The notes below the pieces were generated by a model. It saw only the letters and a list, made by a program, of their open reading frames with translations, did no database searches and was not told the DNA's origin. Position numbers and translations under genes: made by a program. This document shows positions 17,381-26,682 of a stretch of DNA of 64,000 nt, piece after piece. Source of the stretch: an uncultured Psychroserpens sp. Its GTDB lineage: Bacteria > Bacteroidota > Bacteroidia > Flavobacteriales > Flavobacteriaceae. The stretch is taken from positions 1 through 64,000 of the forward strand of contig NZ_CANNDQ010000005.1 of assembly GCF_947503375.1 (NCBI RefSeq), given 5' to 3'. Each line of letters begins with the position of its first letter. Within the stretch, counting starts at the first letter, position 1.

Positions 17381-18703
17381 ATGAATATTACAAGAGAAGA
17401 CATTGATGCATTAAATGCAGTGGTAAAAGTAGATATCGCAAAAGAAGATTACAGCGATAAAGTTGAAAAAATATTAAGCGATTATCGTAAATCGGCAAAT
17501 ATTCCTGGGTTTAGAAAAGGACACGTGCCTATGACCATGGTGAAGAAGCAATACGGTAAAGCAGTTCTAGTAGATGAGGTGAATAAGTTATTACAAGATG
17601 CGCTTAATAAGTATTTAACTGAAGAGAAATTGGATGTCTTAGGAAACCCGTTACCTAAGCCACAAGATGATCTAGATTGGGATGCTGATGCATTTACTTT
17701 CGAATTTGAGTTAGGTTTAGCTCCAGAATTTGAAGTGAAATTAAAAGGAAAAAAAACAATCACGCATTATAATATTGTAGCCGATGATAAAATGCTAGAC
17801 AGTCAAGTTGAGCATATCAGAAAGCAATACGGTAAGATTATTTCTCAAGATACAGTTGCTAAAGATTCTGAAATCACAGGTGTATTTGAAAATGAAGAGA
17901 AAGGAATCAATAACTCTACAACAATCACTTTAGATAAATTCAAAGGTAAAACTACTGAGAAGCAATTCATTGGTGCTAAGATTGGTGATGTAATTACATT
18001 AAAAACAAAGAAGTTATTTAACGATGATCACGATCTAATGACTTTCTTGAAAATATCACATGATGATGCTCATGGTTTAGATATAGAAGTTAATTTCACA
18101 ATCAATGAAATTAATACTAGAGAATTGGCAGATCTTGATCAAGAATTGTTTGACAAGCTCTTTGGAAAAGGAGAAGTGACTTCTGTAACAGAGTTGAAAG
18201 AAAAGATAAAGATAGATTCTGAAAAGCAATTTGGACAACAAGGCGATCAGAAACTATTAAATGATGTTACTGAATATTTAGTAGAGAGCACAAAATTTGA
18301 TTTACCTGCTGCATTTTTACAAAAATGGATGCAAACTGCTGGCGAAGAAGTAATGGATGCAGATCAAGCTAAAGAAGAGTATGAAAAGTCTGAAAAGAGC
18401 ATGCGTTATCAGTTAATAGAAGGTAAGTTAATTGAAAAACATGGTCTACAAGTTACTTTTGATGACCTTAAGGCTCATGCTAGAGAGATGATTAAAGCAC
18501 AAATGGCACAGTTTGGGCAAATGAACCCTTCTGATGAAGAGTTAGATGGCATTGCTACACGTATTCTATCTAATAAAGATGAGGTTAAACGTTTATCTGA
18601 ACAATTGATGAGCCAAAAATTGTTAAACCTTTACAAAGCAGAAGCAAACTTAAAGACAAAAGAGATAACTTACGACGATTTTGTAAAAGAGTTTTACAGC
18701 TAA
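17381..18703 (+). CDS. tig: trigger factor
   Basis: Trigger factor is a ribosome-bound folding chaperone. The 440-residue product has the N-terminal ribosome-binding domain with the GFRKGHVPM signature (about 41-49). A divergent central region stands where the FKBP-type prolyl isomerase domain would be, and a helical C-terminal chaperone domain ends it. The divergent centre is common in Bacteroidota. It lies directly upstream of clpP-clpX, a conserved order. It has its own promoter and a terminator before clpP. Confidence 0.94.
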   Translation: MNITREDIDALNAVVKVDIAKEDYSDKVEKILSDYRKSANIPGFRKGHVPMTMVKKQYGKAVLVDEVNKLLQDALNKYLTEEKLDVLGNPLPKPQDDLDWDADAFTFEFELGLAPEFEVKLKGKKTITHYNIVADDKMLDSQVEHIRKQYGKIISQDTVAKDSEITGVFENEEKGINNSTTITLDKFKGKTTEKQFIGAKIGDVITLKTKKLFNDDHDLMTFLKISHDDAHGLDIEVNFTINEINTRELADLDQELFDKLFGKGEVTSVTELKEKIKIDSEKQFGQQGDQKLLNDVTEYLVESTKFDLPAAFLQKWMQTAGEEVMDADQAKEEYEKSEKSMRYQLIEGKLIEKHGLQVTFDDLKAHAREMIKAQMAQFGQMNPSDEELDGIATRILSNKDEVKRLSEQLMSQKLLNLYKAEANLKTKEITYDDFVKEFYS

Positions 18704-18731
18704 GTAAATACATTATAAATTAGTATATTTG

Positions 18732-18762
18732 AGCGTAAGACTGTATGGTCTTACGCTTTTTG
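18732..18762 (+). terminator. rho-independent terminator after tig
   Basis: The 10-bp stem AGCGTAAGAC / GTCTTACGCT with loop TGTATG is followed by TTTTTG. It separates tig from clpP. A TATATTTG -7-like element (18724-18731) lies just before it and may start clpP transcription. Confidence 0.82.
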
Positions 18763-18791
18763 TTTCACAATAAATGATTTAAGAAAAATCT

Positions 18792-19466
18792 ATGGATTAC
18801 GGAAAAGAATTTGAAAAATTCGCAATAAAAGATCAAGGAATAAGTAGTACATATTACGATAAGATTATTAGTAGCATGTACCCAACAGCTTTAACTCCAA
18901 ATATCATTGAAGAACGTCAGATGAATGCTGTTGCAATGGATGTGTTTTCAAGGTTAATGATGGATCGAATTATATTTCTTGGTATGGGAATCAATGACCA
19001 AGTCGCAAATATTATTCAAGCACAATTGTTATTCTTAGAAAGTACAGACGCTTCTAAAGATATTCAAATCTATATTAATTCGCCTGGTGGAAGTGTATAT
19101 GCGGGTTTGGGAATTTATGATACAATGCAACTAATAAAGCCAGATGTAGCAACGATTTGTACAGGTATGGCAGCCTCAATGGGAGCAGTGTTATTATGTG
19201 CTGGAGAAAAAGGAAAACGAAGCGGATTAACACATTCTCGTGTGATGATTCACCAACCATTAGGAGGAGCTCAAGGTCAAGCTAGTGACATAGAGATTAC
19301 GGCACGTGAAATTTTAACGCTTAAAGAAGAGTTGTATCAAATCATTAGTAAACATTCAGGGCAAGATTACGACAAAATTTATGAAGACAGTGATCGTGAT
19401 TATTGGATGAAAGCAGACAAAGCTAAAGAATATGGAATGATAGACGAGGTACTATCAAGAGGTTAA
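18792..19466 (+). CDS. clpP: ATP-dependent Clp protease proteolytic subunit
   Basis: ClpP forms the barrel-shaped serine protease that degrades proteins fed by ClpX. The 224-residue product has the catalytic Ser129 ([11 protein letters not shown]) and His154 ([12 protein letters not shown]), with the helix [11 protein letters not shown]. Length is slightly above the usual 195-210 because of an N-terminal leader, as in other flavobacteria. It is followed 53 bases later by clpX. Confidence 0.96.
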   Translation: MDYGKEFEKFAIKDQGISSTYYDKIISSMYPTALTPNIIEERQMNAVAMDVFSRLMMDRIIFLGMGINDQVANIIQAQLLFLESTDASKDIQIYINSPGGSVYAGLGIYDTMQLIKPDVATICTGMAASMGAVLLCAGEKGKRSGLTHSRVMIHQPLGGAQGQASDIEITAREILTLKEELYQIISKHSGQDYDKIYEDSDRDYWMKADKAKEYGMIDEVLSRG

Positions 19467-19519
19467 ACAAATAATATACTTAATGCATTCTCTTGAATGA
19501 TTAAGTTTAATTGAAATGT

Positions 19520-20752
19520 ATGGCAAAGGAAGAACTAGAATGCTCGTTTTGTGGTAGGAAAAAGCCTGAAACCAATTTATTGATTGCAGGATTAGATGCG
19601 CATATTTGTGATCGTTGTATTGAGCAAGCGCATGGTATTGTTTTAGAAGAGTCTAAACAGACTGATAATGCTGAGCTATCAACTGAATTAATGTTAAGAA
19701 AACCTCAACAGATAAAGGCCTTTCTTGACGAATATATCATTGGTCAAGAGTATACTAAAAAAGTGATGTCTGTTGCAGTCTATAATCACTACAAGCGTTT
19801 ATTACAACCACCAAGTGATGATGATATTGAGATTCAAAAAAGTAACATTATCATGGTTGGGCAAACAGGAACAGGAAAGACACTCATGGCCAAAACAGTT
19901 GCTAGAATGCTTAACGTGCCTCTAGCTATTGTTGATGCTACAGTCTTAACTGAAGCTGGTTATGTAGGAGAAGATGTAGAAAGTATTTTAACCCGTTTAT
20001 TACAAGCTGCAGATTATAGTTTGGAGAAAGCTGAAAAAGGTATTGTTTTTATTGATGAAATCGATAAAATTGCTCGTAAAAGTGATAACCCATCTATTAC
20101 AAGAGATGTGTCTGGTGAGGGTGTTCAACAAGCCTTGTTGAAGTTATTAGAAGGAACCACAGTTAATGTACCACCTAAAGGAGGAAGGAAACACCCAGAT
20201 CAAAAGTTCATTGAAGTAAATACCGAGAACATTTTATTTATAGCTGGAGGAGCCTTTGATGGTATTGAGCGTAAAATATCTAAGCGATTAAATCTTGCTG
20301 CAATAGGTTATAAAGCTGTTAAGGATGGAGCATCATTAGATTCTGACAACCTATTACAATACATTATACCTAAAGACTTAAAAGATTTTGGTTTAATTCC
20401 TGAAATCATTGGTCGTCTACCAGTATTAACATTCATGGATCCTTTAGATGCCAAAACACTCAGAGCAATATTAACTGAGCCTAAAAATGCTATTATTAAA
20501 CAATATAAGAAGTTGTTTCAGATGGATGAGATTGAATTTTCAATTACAGATGGAGCTCTAGATTTTATAGTTAACAAGGCTATTGAATATAAGTTAGGCG
20601 CAAGAGGTTTGCGTTCGTTATGCGAAGAAATCCTAACAGATGCTATGTTTGAATTGCCGAGTAGTAATGATAAAAAGCTTAATGTTACTAAATCGTATGC
20701 AGAAAGTAAGTTGGAAAAAACAACGTTGAAAAAGTTAAAAGCTGTTTCATAA
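19520..20752 (+). CDS. clpX: ATP-dependent Clp protease ATP-binding subunit ClpX
   Basis: This hexameric AAA+ unfoldase feeds ClpP. The start at 19520 ([15 protein letters not shown]) is the first ATG; an in-frame TTG lies 9 bases earlier. The product (410 residues) has a zinc-binding domain with CSFC and CDRC (residues about 8-35), Walker A GQTGTGKT, Walker [13 protein letters not shown], and the pore loop GYVGEDVES. It is followed by a strong terminator that ends the tig-clpP-clpX region. Confidence 0.97.
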   Translation: MAKEELECSFCGRKKPETNLLIAGLDAHICDRCIEQAHGIVLEESKQTDNAELSTELMLRKPQQIKAFLDEYIIGQEYTKKVMSVAVYNHYKRLLQPPSDDDIEIQKSNIIMVGQTGTGKTLMAKTVARMLNVPLAIVDATVLTEAGYVGEDVESILTRLLQAADYSLEKAEKGIVFIDEIDKIARKSDNPSITRDVSGEGVQQALLKLLEGTTVNVPPKGGRKHPDQKFIEVNTENILFIAGGAFDGIERKISKRLNLAAIGYKAVKDGASLDSDNLLQYIIPKDLKDFGLIPEIIGRLPVLTFMDPLDAKTLRAILTEPKNAIIKQYKKLFQMDEIEFSITDGALDFIVNKAIEYKLGARGLRSLCEEILTDAMFELPSSNDKKLNVTKSYAESKLEKTTLKKLKAVS

Positions 20753-20774
20753 GTTTTAATTGAACGTAAAAAAC

Positions 20775-20805
20775 AAAACCACTCTTTTTTAGAGTGGTTT
20801 TTATT
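20775..20805 (+). terminator. rho-independent terminator after clpX
   Basis: The 11-bp stem AAAACCACTCT / AGAGTGGTTTT has a T-rich loop and a T-rich tail, directly after the clpX stop. The 180 bases between it and the next gene end show nothing further. Confidence 0.88.
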
Positions 20806-20989
20806 TATCTGGATTTAAAAACTAATATTGCTATAACAATATTTTTAACTTTTAGAAAAGGTATTTTTTATTTCTTTGTCGTAAATATAGTTGCAATTAA
20901 TTGAGATTAAAAACGACATCTAGTAGTTTTGGATAAAGAGAATTAAATACTCGTTATGTGGTAAAATTCTGATGCTGTTCATCGATAAT

Positions 20990-22237
20990 CTATTTTTTCT
21001 TTGCAACATCTACCTCTTCTTTAACCTCTTTTGAGGTTAAGGTTACAATCGCTCTGTACACATTTTCGCTAGTTTTTTGGGAAGTGAATGCAAATTCAAA
21101 ATTATTAAAACCTTCTTTAAGCGCTTTTACAGAATAGTTTTCAAAGGCTTTTACCTTAAAACTATAGTGTGCGTCTATATCAGTGGTCTGTCTTTCAATT
21201 TCGTTTCCTTCTTCATCAAGTAATACAACAGTAGCATTTGAAAGAGGTTGATTTTTATCACTCACTACAATGCCCTGTAATTGTTGATATATTGCATTAG
21301 CTTTAAATCGATACAAATCAAAACTACCTAAACCATCTTTTTTGTTTGAAGAGAAAAACCCAGTATCTTTATCTATGAAAACAAAAGCTATTTCATCATT
21401 TGTTGAATTAACTTCAGCCCCTAAGTTTCTTGGCGATTTGTAATTTTTATTTACAATTGAACTTACAAATATATCAAAACCACCTATGGTTTCGTGACCA
21501 TTAGAAGAAATGAATAATTTCTTGGAGTCTGTTGAAGTATATGGGAACTTTTCATCTTTTAAGGTATTAATGGTTGTTCCTAGATTTTGAGGTTCACCAA
21601 TAGAACCATCTGCTTTGATTTTAGCTACATAAATGTCATAACCTCCAATCGATCCTGGCATGTTTGAAGAAAAATATAATAATTTGCCATCACGAGTTAC
21701 ATGAGGGTTTTCAATAGAGTACTTATCATTACTTATTGGAAGCTCTTGTTCATTAATCCAGTTTCCATTTGAATTTTCTTTTAAAGATGTTTTGTATAAT
21801 TTGTAATTTTTAGAATTCTCTCTAGTGCTTCTAGTGAAATACATCGTCTTTTCATCAGGAGAAAAACTAACCTGACCTTCATTAGCTTTGGTGTTTATAA
21901 TTCTTGAAAACAATAATGGGTTAGAGATGTTACCATGACCATCAATGTCTAAGCAAAATAATTCGGTAAAGGGTTCATTTGTATTTTTATCTATTCCATT
22001 TCCAAGACCTCCAATTTTTTTAGACGAAACCATAATTAGTTTATTCCTAAATGTTGTCGCCGCATACTCAGTATATTTTGTGTTTACAGAGATGTCGTGT
22101 ACATAAAATTCAAGCCCACTTTTATTGTACTTATCTATGCGATCAGATGTTTTGGTTTTAGAATTGGTTTTAGAAACGGTTGGAGCTGATACCACACTAA
22201 AAAGTAAGGTAAAGGCCATGAGGATAAGGGTTCTCAT
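20990..22237 (-). CDS. PD40/TolB-like beta-propeller protein with C-terminal carboxypeptidase regulatory-like domain
   Basis: The 415-residue exported protein (signal MRTLILMAFTLLFSVVSA) has PD40-type repeats (FSPDEKTMYFTRS, DGKLLYFSSNMPGSIGGYDIY, KKLFISSNGHETIGGFDIF, DTGFFSSNKKDGLGSFDLY) at about 90-315. A CarboxypepD_reg/Cna-B-like beta domain follows (about 318-400). Many relatives in this phylum, including the T9SS protein PorE, carry a third OmpA peptidoglycan-binding domain, but here the protein ends in a charged tail (EVDVAKKK) without one. It is likely periplasmic and possibly linked to T9SS or cell-surface assembly. Confidence 0.75.
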   Translation of the reverse strand: MRTLILMAFTLLFSVVSAPTVSKTNSKTKTSDRIDKYNKSGLEFYVHDISVNTKYTEYAATTFRNKLIMVSSKKIGGLGNGIDKNTNEPFTELFCLDIDGHGNISNPLLFSRIINTKANEGQVSFSPDEKTMYFTRSTRENSKNYKLYKTSLKENSNGNWINEQELPISNDKYSIENPHVTRDGKLLYFSSNMPGSIGGYDIYVAKIKADGSIGEPQNLGTTINTLKDEKFPYTSTDSKKLFISSNGHETIGGFDIFVSSIVNKNYKSPRNLGAEVNSTNDEIAFVFIDKDTGFFSSNKKDGLGSFDLYRFKANAIYQQLQGIVVSDKNQPLSNATVVLLDEEGNEIERQTTDIDAHYSFKVKAFENYSVKALKEGFNNFEFAFTSQKTSENVYRAIVTLTSKEVKEEVDVAKKK

Positions 22238-22361
22238 AACAAGAGGGATTTAGGATTAATAATATTATAAAGTTAGTTTATCAATATTGAAATAGTTCAA
22301 TAAAACTATTTTATTAGATTAAGAAGCGATTTTTCCGACAAAAATAGAAATTTCACAGATT

Positions 22362-23897
22362 TTATCGACTAAAAGAGCTTGTAGCAGTGTTTAGTTTTAA
22401 TAATTCATCAATATATTCGCGATTGTTTGATAAACGAGGAATTTTATGTTGACCTCCAAGTTTGTTGTGTTGTTTTAGCCAATCATAAAATAAACGTTCT
22501 CTTGCAATATGTACTTTAGGCATATTAAGTGTCATGTTGTTATAACGTTTAGCTTCGTAATCAGAATTTAATGATTGTAATGCATCGTCCAATAAATTAT
22601 TGAATTGCGTAATATCTTTAGGCGCTGTTTTAAATTCAATAAGCCACTCATGTGTCCCTTTTTCTTTCCCTTTCATAAAAATTGGAGCTGCTGTGTAATC
22701 TACAATCTCGGCATTGGTTGTTTTACATACCATGCTAAGAGCGTCTTCTGCATTTTCTATAATTAACTCTTCACCAAAAACATTAATATGATGTTTGGTT
22801 CTTCCAGAAATTTTAATTCTATAAGGATTAGTAGAAGTAAACCTTACAGTGTCTCCAATTTTATAGCGCCAAAGACCTGCATTGGTAGTAATAATAACAG
22901 CATAATTAACACCTATTTCCACTTCACTTAAAGGAATTATTTTTTCAGAGTTGGTGCCATATGTTCCCATTGGGATAAACTCATAAAAAATGCCGTAGTC
23001 GAGCATCAGTAATAATTCACTACTATTATTTTGGTCTTGAATAGCAAAAAAGCCTTCAGAAGCATTATAAATCTCATAATATTTAAAATTGTCTTTTGGT
23101 AGAATAGCCTTGTACTGATCTACATACGGAATAAAACTTACGCCACCATGAAAATAGACTTCTAGGTTTGGCCAAATGTCAAATAAACTGTCTTTTCCAG
23201 TAGCATCCAAAACATTGTTAAGTAGTACTAACATCCAAGATGGTACACCTGCGAGACTGGTTACATTTTCATTTATGGTTTCTTCAACAATGGCTTGCAT
23301 TTTAATTTCCCAATCGCTCATTAAAGACACGCGATTACTAGGTGTACTACTAAATTCAGCCCAAAACGGCATATTGTCTATGAGTATTGCAGAAAGATCA
23401 CCAAATACAGTTCCGTTTTCTTCATATAGTTCTTTGCTTCCTCCTAGGCGCAAACTTTTCCCAGTAAACAATTGTGAATCTTCATTATTATTGAGGTACA
23501 TGCATAATAAATCTTTACTTGCTGCATAATGACAATCTTCTAAAGACTCACTACTTACGGGAATAAATTTACTTTTGGCGTTGGTAGTTCCACTTGATTT
23601 AGCAAACCATTTAATAGGGTTTGGCCAAAAAATGTTATGCTCACCTTTTCTTGAGCGCTCAATAACATCTTGATAATCCTCATAAGAAGAGATAGGAATG
23701 CGCTCAGAAAATGTTTGGTAATTCTTAATTGAATTAAAGTCGTATTGTTTGCCGATTTCTGTTTCCTTAGCCTTTGATAGCAGTTGGAAAAGCAATTCGT
23801 TTTGTACTTCATTAGGATACTTTAAAAACAATTCTATCTGATGAAATCGTTTTTTTAAGAACCAAGATGCAATGGAATTAACTAAAGGGATAGGCAT
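22362..23897 (-). CDS. GH3 auxin-responsive promoter family protein (acyl-acid-amido synthetase-like)
   Basis: The 511-residue protein matches the GH3 family layout: adenylate-forming fold with WFAKSSGTTNAKSKFIPVS (ATP-binding loop, about 97-116), YNASEGFFAIQ, and GLWRYKIGDTVRFTS. In plants GH3 enzymes join amino acids to acyl acids such as jasmonate or auxin. The bacterial substrate is unknown and the plant name should not be taken literally. It is divergent from the DUF2797 gene with about 43 bases between starts. Confidence 0.88.
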   Translation of the reverse strand: MPIPLVNSIASWFLKKRFHQIELFLKYPNEVQNELLFQLLSKAKETEIGKQYDFNSIKNYQTFSERIPISSYEDYQDVIERSRKGEHNIFWPNPIKWFAKSSGTTNAKSKFIPVSSESLEDCHYAASKDLLCMYLNNNEDSQLFTGKSLRLGGSKELYEENGTVFGDLSAILIDNMPFWAEFSSTPSNRVSLMSDWEIKMQAIVEETINENVTSLAGVPSWMLVLLNNVLDATGKDSLFDIWPNLEVYFHGGVSFIPYVDQYKAILPKDNFKYYEIYNASEGFFAIQDQNNSSELLLMLDYGIFYEFIPMGTYGTNSEKIIPLSEVEIGVNYAVIITTNAGLWRYKIGDTVRFTSTNPYRIKISGRTKHHINVFGEELIIENAEDALSMVCKTTNAEIVDYTAAPIFMKGKEKGTHEWLIEFKTAPKDITQFNNLLDDALQSLNSDYEAKRYNNMTLNMPKVHIARERLFYDWLKQHNKLGGQHKIPRLSNNREYIDELLKLNTATSSFSR

Positions 23898-23940
23898 TTT
23901 TATAGTATCTTTATTCTTTAAAAATAATACTTTTTTTTAT

Positions 23941-24735
23941 ATGTTTTATCAAGGTGTTTTGACAAAAATGGAAACCGAGTTTGCTCATCCAATTCAATAT
24001 TATCTAGTGCTTGAGAATGATTTCTTGAATATGAATCAGTTACTCAATAAGTTAATTACTTTAGAGTTTGTAAAATACCAATGTTTAAAGTGTGGCTTAG
24101 ATAAGCCTATTTATCGTCAAGGCTTTTGTAAAGAGGATTTTTTTGATATTCCTCAAGCTGGAGATTGGATCATGCGACCAGAACTATCTACCGCACATTT
24201 GGGTAAAGAGGATCGCGATCTAGACTATGAAAAGAAAGTACAGTTACAACCGCATATCGTTTATCTTGCTAATTCAAGTAACGTTAAAGTTGGTGTTACT
24301 AGAAAAAGTCAGGTACCGACAAGATGGATAGATCAAGGTGCTCATGAAGCCATAGAAATTGTTGAAGTGCCAAATCGGTACCTAGCAGGAATTACAGAGG
24401 TTGCTCTTAAAGCACAAGTTGCAGATAAAACCAATTGGAGAAAAATGCTTAAAAATGATGTTGAAGATGAAAATTTAGTTGAATGGCGAGAACGACTTAA
24501 AGCATATATTCCTGAAGAAGCACAAGATTATTATATCGCTTCAAATACAGAAACCAATTTAGAATTTCCTGTAATACATTACCCAGAAAAACCTAATAGT
24601 TTAAATATTCAAAAGGAACAAGAATATACTGGAAAGCTAGTTGGAGTAAAAGGACAATATCTCATTTTTGAAGATGACAGGGTCTTCAATATAAGAGCAA
24701 ATGAAGGCTTGGTGGTAAAGTTGACAATTCTTTAA
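23941..24735 (+). CDS. DUF2797 domain-containing protein
   Basis: The start at 23941 (MFYQGVLTKMETEFAHPIQYYLVLEND) is chosen because it matches the usual opening of this family; the longer ORF would read into the divergent GH3 start. The 264-residue product has a zinc-binding-like segment CLKCGLDKPIYRQGFC (about 47-62) and the conserved GVTRKSQVPTRWIDQGA. The family function is unknown. The end overlaps the convergent LysE gene by 4 bases. Confidence 0.85.
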   Translation: MFYQGVLTKMETEFAHPIQYYLVLENDFLNMNQLLNKLITLEFVKYQCLKCGLDKPIYRQGFCKEDFFDIPQAGDWIMRPELSTAHLGKEDRDLDYEKKVQLQPHIVYLANSSNVKVGVTRKSQVPTRWIDQGAHEAIEIVEVPNRYLAGITEVALKAQVADKTNWRKMLKNDVEDENLVEWRERLKAYIPEEAQDYYIASNTETNLEFPVIHYPEKPNSLNIQKEQEYTGKLVGVKGQYLIFEDDRVFNIRANEGLVVKLTIL

Positions 24736-25355
24736 AAGCTTAACTTAATTGCTTGAACCAATCCAATTAAAAGTAATAAAATACCAGTAACTTTATTGAT
24801 GACTAAAGTAATGTTTTGTACTTTATTCTTTATAGCAACACTAAATCTACTATAAATGTAAAGTGTGAATAGTTTACCAAAATATACGCCAGCAAAAAAC
24901 AAGAATAAGACGATTAATGGCGATTGTAACGACAGCATTAAATTATTGTTGTTAATAATACCAAAAGCAACTATCCAATAGATAAGTACTGGAGGGTTCA
25001 AAATGCCTAATACAAAACCAGTTATGTATTTTGATGTCTTTTTTTGTTTTGAAATTGCTGTGCTTTCTTTTTTCTTTTTCTTGAAGAATAGATAGCTGCC
25101 AACTGCCATCAATGCAATAACTATTATAATTTGGAGCCATTTATTATGATCAAAAAAATCTTTAACGACCATATTACAATGCAAAGCATAGTAAGATAGT
25201 ATCACTTCGGCAATTCCAGCAGTGACTGCAATTTTAAAGGCTTGCTTTGCGTTTTGCTTTATGGTTGTATTTATGACAGCTATGTTTGATGCGCCTAACG
25301 GTAGAGCACCAATAATACTAGCTATAATACCAAGTATTAAATATAAAATCACCAT
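24732..25355 (-). CDS. LysE family amino-acid exporter-like protein
   Basis: The 207-residue membrane protein has about six hydrophobic segments and the family opening LGIIASIIGALPLGASNIAVINTTIKQNAKQAFKIAVTAG, similar to LysE/RhtB exporters. It probably exports an amino acid or similar small molecule across the inner membrane. The substrate cannot be inferred. It is convergent with DUF2797 and separated from rpsU by a terminator. Confidence 0.8.
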   Translation of the reverse strand: MVILYLILGIIASIIGALPLGASNIAVINTTIKQNAKQAFKIAVTAGIAEVILSYYALHCNMVVKDFFDHNKWLQIIIVIALMAVGSYLFFKKKKKESTAISKQKKTSKYITGFVLGILNPPVLIYWIVAFGIINNNNLMLSLQSPLIVLFLFFAGVYFGKLFTLYIYSRFSVAIKNKVQNITLVINKVTGILLLLIGLVQAIKLSF

Positions 25356-25400
25356 ACTGACTTTGTAGAGTCTAACTTTAAAAGCTTACAGATAAGACAT

Positions 25401-25431
25401 AAAAAAGCACACTTCTTAGTAGAGGTGTGCT
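25401..25431 (-). terminator. rho-independent terminator after rpsU
   Basis: The stem AGCACACTTCT / AGAGGTGTGCT has one G-T pair and a 4-base loop. On the minus strand the T-run is the plus-strand AAAAA just left of the stem. It ends the rpoD-rpsU transcript before the LysE gene. Confidence 0.82.
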
Positions 25432-25455
25432 ATTATTTTATTGATAATGAGTATA

Positions 25456-25650
25456 TTAAATATCTTCTTGGTCTCTAAGACCTTGAATATATGAAGCTTT
25501 TTGAATTTCTCGTCTTCTTTTTACAGATGGCTTAGTGAAAAATTGATTTTCACGAATGTTCTGCATTGTTTTAACGTTTCTGTGTTTTCTTTTGTAACGT
25601 TTTAAAGCACGTTCGATGCTTTCTCCTTCTTTAACTAGTATTTTAATCAT
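25456..25650 (-). CDS. rpsU: 30S ribosomal protein S21
   Basis: The 64-residue basic protein opens with MIKILVKEGESIERALKRYKRKH and contains FFTKPSVKRRREIQKASY, both typical of bS21. It is a small-subunit protein near the anti-Shine-Dalgarno end of 16S rRNA. It lies 23 bases after rpoD and is probably co-transcribed with it, a link also known in other phyla. Confidence 0.95.
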   Translation of the reverse strand: MIKILVKEGESIERALKRYKRKHRNVKTMQNIRENQFFTKPSVKRRREIQKASYIQGLRDQEDI

Positions 25651-25673
25651 CTAATTATTTTAATTGTTATCGA

Positions 25674-26537
25674 TTATCCTAAATAGGTTTTTAATATTTT
25701 ACTTTTTGAATCTTGGCGTAAACGCTTGATTCCTTTTTCTCTAATTTGTCTTACACGCTCTCTAGTTAGGTCAAATGTAGCTCCAATTTCATCTAAGGTC
25801 ATAGGTGGCTCATTACTTAATCCAAAATTTAATCGAATCACATCACTCTCTTTTTGAGATAGCGTGTCTAATGCTCTATTAATTTCAACGTTTAATGACT
25901 CTTTCATCAAATCTCTATCAGGATTTGGTGATTCACCAGATTTAACAACATCATACAAACTAGATGTTTCGCCTTCTTTCAATGGCGCATCCATTGATAA
26001 ATGTCTTCCCGAATTCTTCAAAGATTGTTTTACTTCAGAAACAGTCATATCTAATTCATGTGCTATTTCTTGAGCACTAGGAGGACGCTGATGGGTTTGT
26101 TCTAAAAATGAGAACGCTTTATTGATCTTATTGATCGAACCAATTTTGTTCAAAGGTAATCTAACTATTCGAGATTGTTCTGCTAAAGCTTGTAAAATTG
26201 CTTGTCTAATCCACCAAACGGCGTAAGAAATAAATTTAAACCCTCTAGTTTCATCAAATCGCTTGGCAGCTTTTACTAAACCAGCATTGCCTTCATTTAT
26301 TAAATCTGGTAATGTTAGTCCTTGATTTTGATATTGTTTAGCAACTGAAACCACAAAACGTAAGTTGGCAGTCGTGAGTTTGTCTAAAGCAGCTTGATCA
26401 CCTTCTTTTATACGTTGAGCGAGTTCAACTTCTTCTTCGGCTGTGATCATTGGTAACTTACTAATGTCTTGTAGGTATTTGTCTAATGATTTAGATTCAC
26501 GGTTGGTAACTTGTTTGGTAATTTTTAATTGCCTCAT
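25674..26537 (-). CDS. rpoD: RNA polymerase primary sigma factor RpoD (sigma-70 / sigma-ABfr type)
   Basis: The 287-residue sigma factor has region 1.2 ([20 protein letters not shown]), region 2 with [23 protein letters not shown] and [15 protein letters not shown], region 3 ([12 protein letters not shown]), and region 4.2 ([18 protein letters not shown]). It lacks the large region 1.1 of proteobacterial RpoD, as is normal for Bacteroidota. It recognises TTTG/TAnnTTTG promoters like those seen elsewhere in this window. Confidence 0.96.
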   Translation of the reverse strand: MRQLKITKQVTNRESKSLDKYLQDISKLPMITAEEEVELAQRIKEGDQAALDKLTTANLRFVVSVAKQYQNQGLTLPDLINEGNAGLVKAAKRFDETRGFKFISYAVWWIRQAILQALAEQSRIVRLPLNKIGSINKINKAFSFLEQTHQRPPSAQEIAHELDMTVSEVKQSLKNSGRHLSMDAPLKEGETSSLYDVVKSGESPNPDRDLMKESLNVEINRALDTLSQKESDVIRLNFGLSNEPPMTLDEIGATFDLTRERVRQIREKGIKRLRQDSKSKILKTYLG

Positions 26538-26682
26538 ATATTCTTTTCTGTTTAAAAAGTTTGCAAGCGTATAATGTAACTTTTAATTCGAGAAAAGCAA
26601 ATAAATTGGCAATTCTTTATAAAAAATAATGAATATGGTCTTTTTTTTATTAAATCTTAGTCTGTTGCTATAGCGTATTCAC

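Noticed and set aside
22362..23897. A plant-like hormone-conjugating gene, suggesting transfer from plants
   Set aside because: GH3-like proteins are common in Bacteroidota, and base composition looks like the neighbours. There is no sign of recent transfer.
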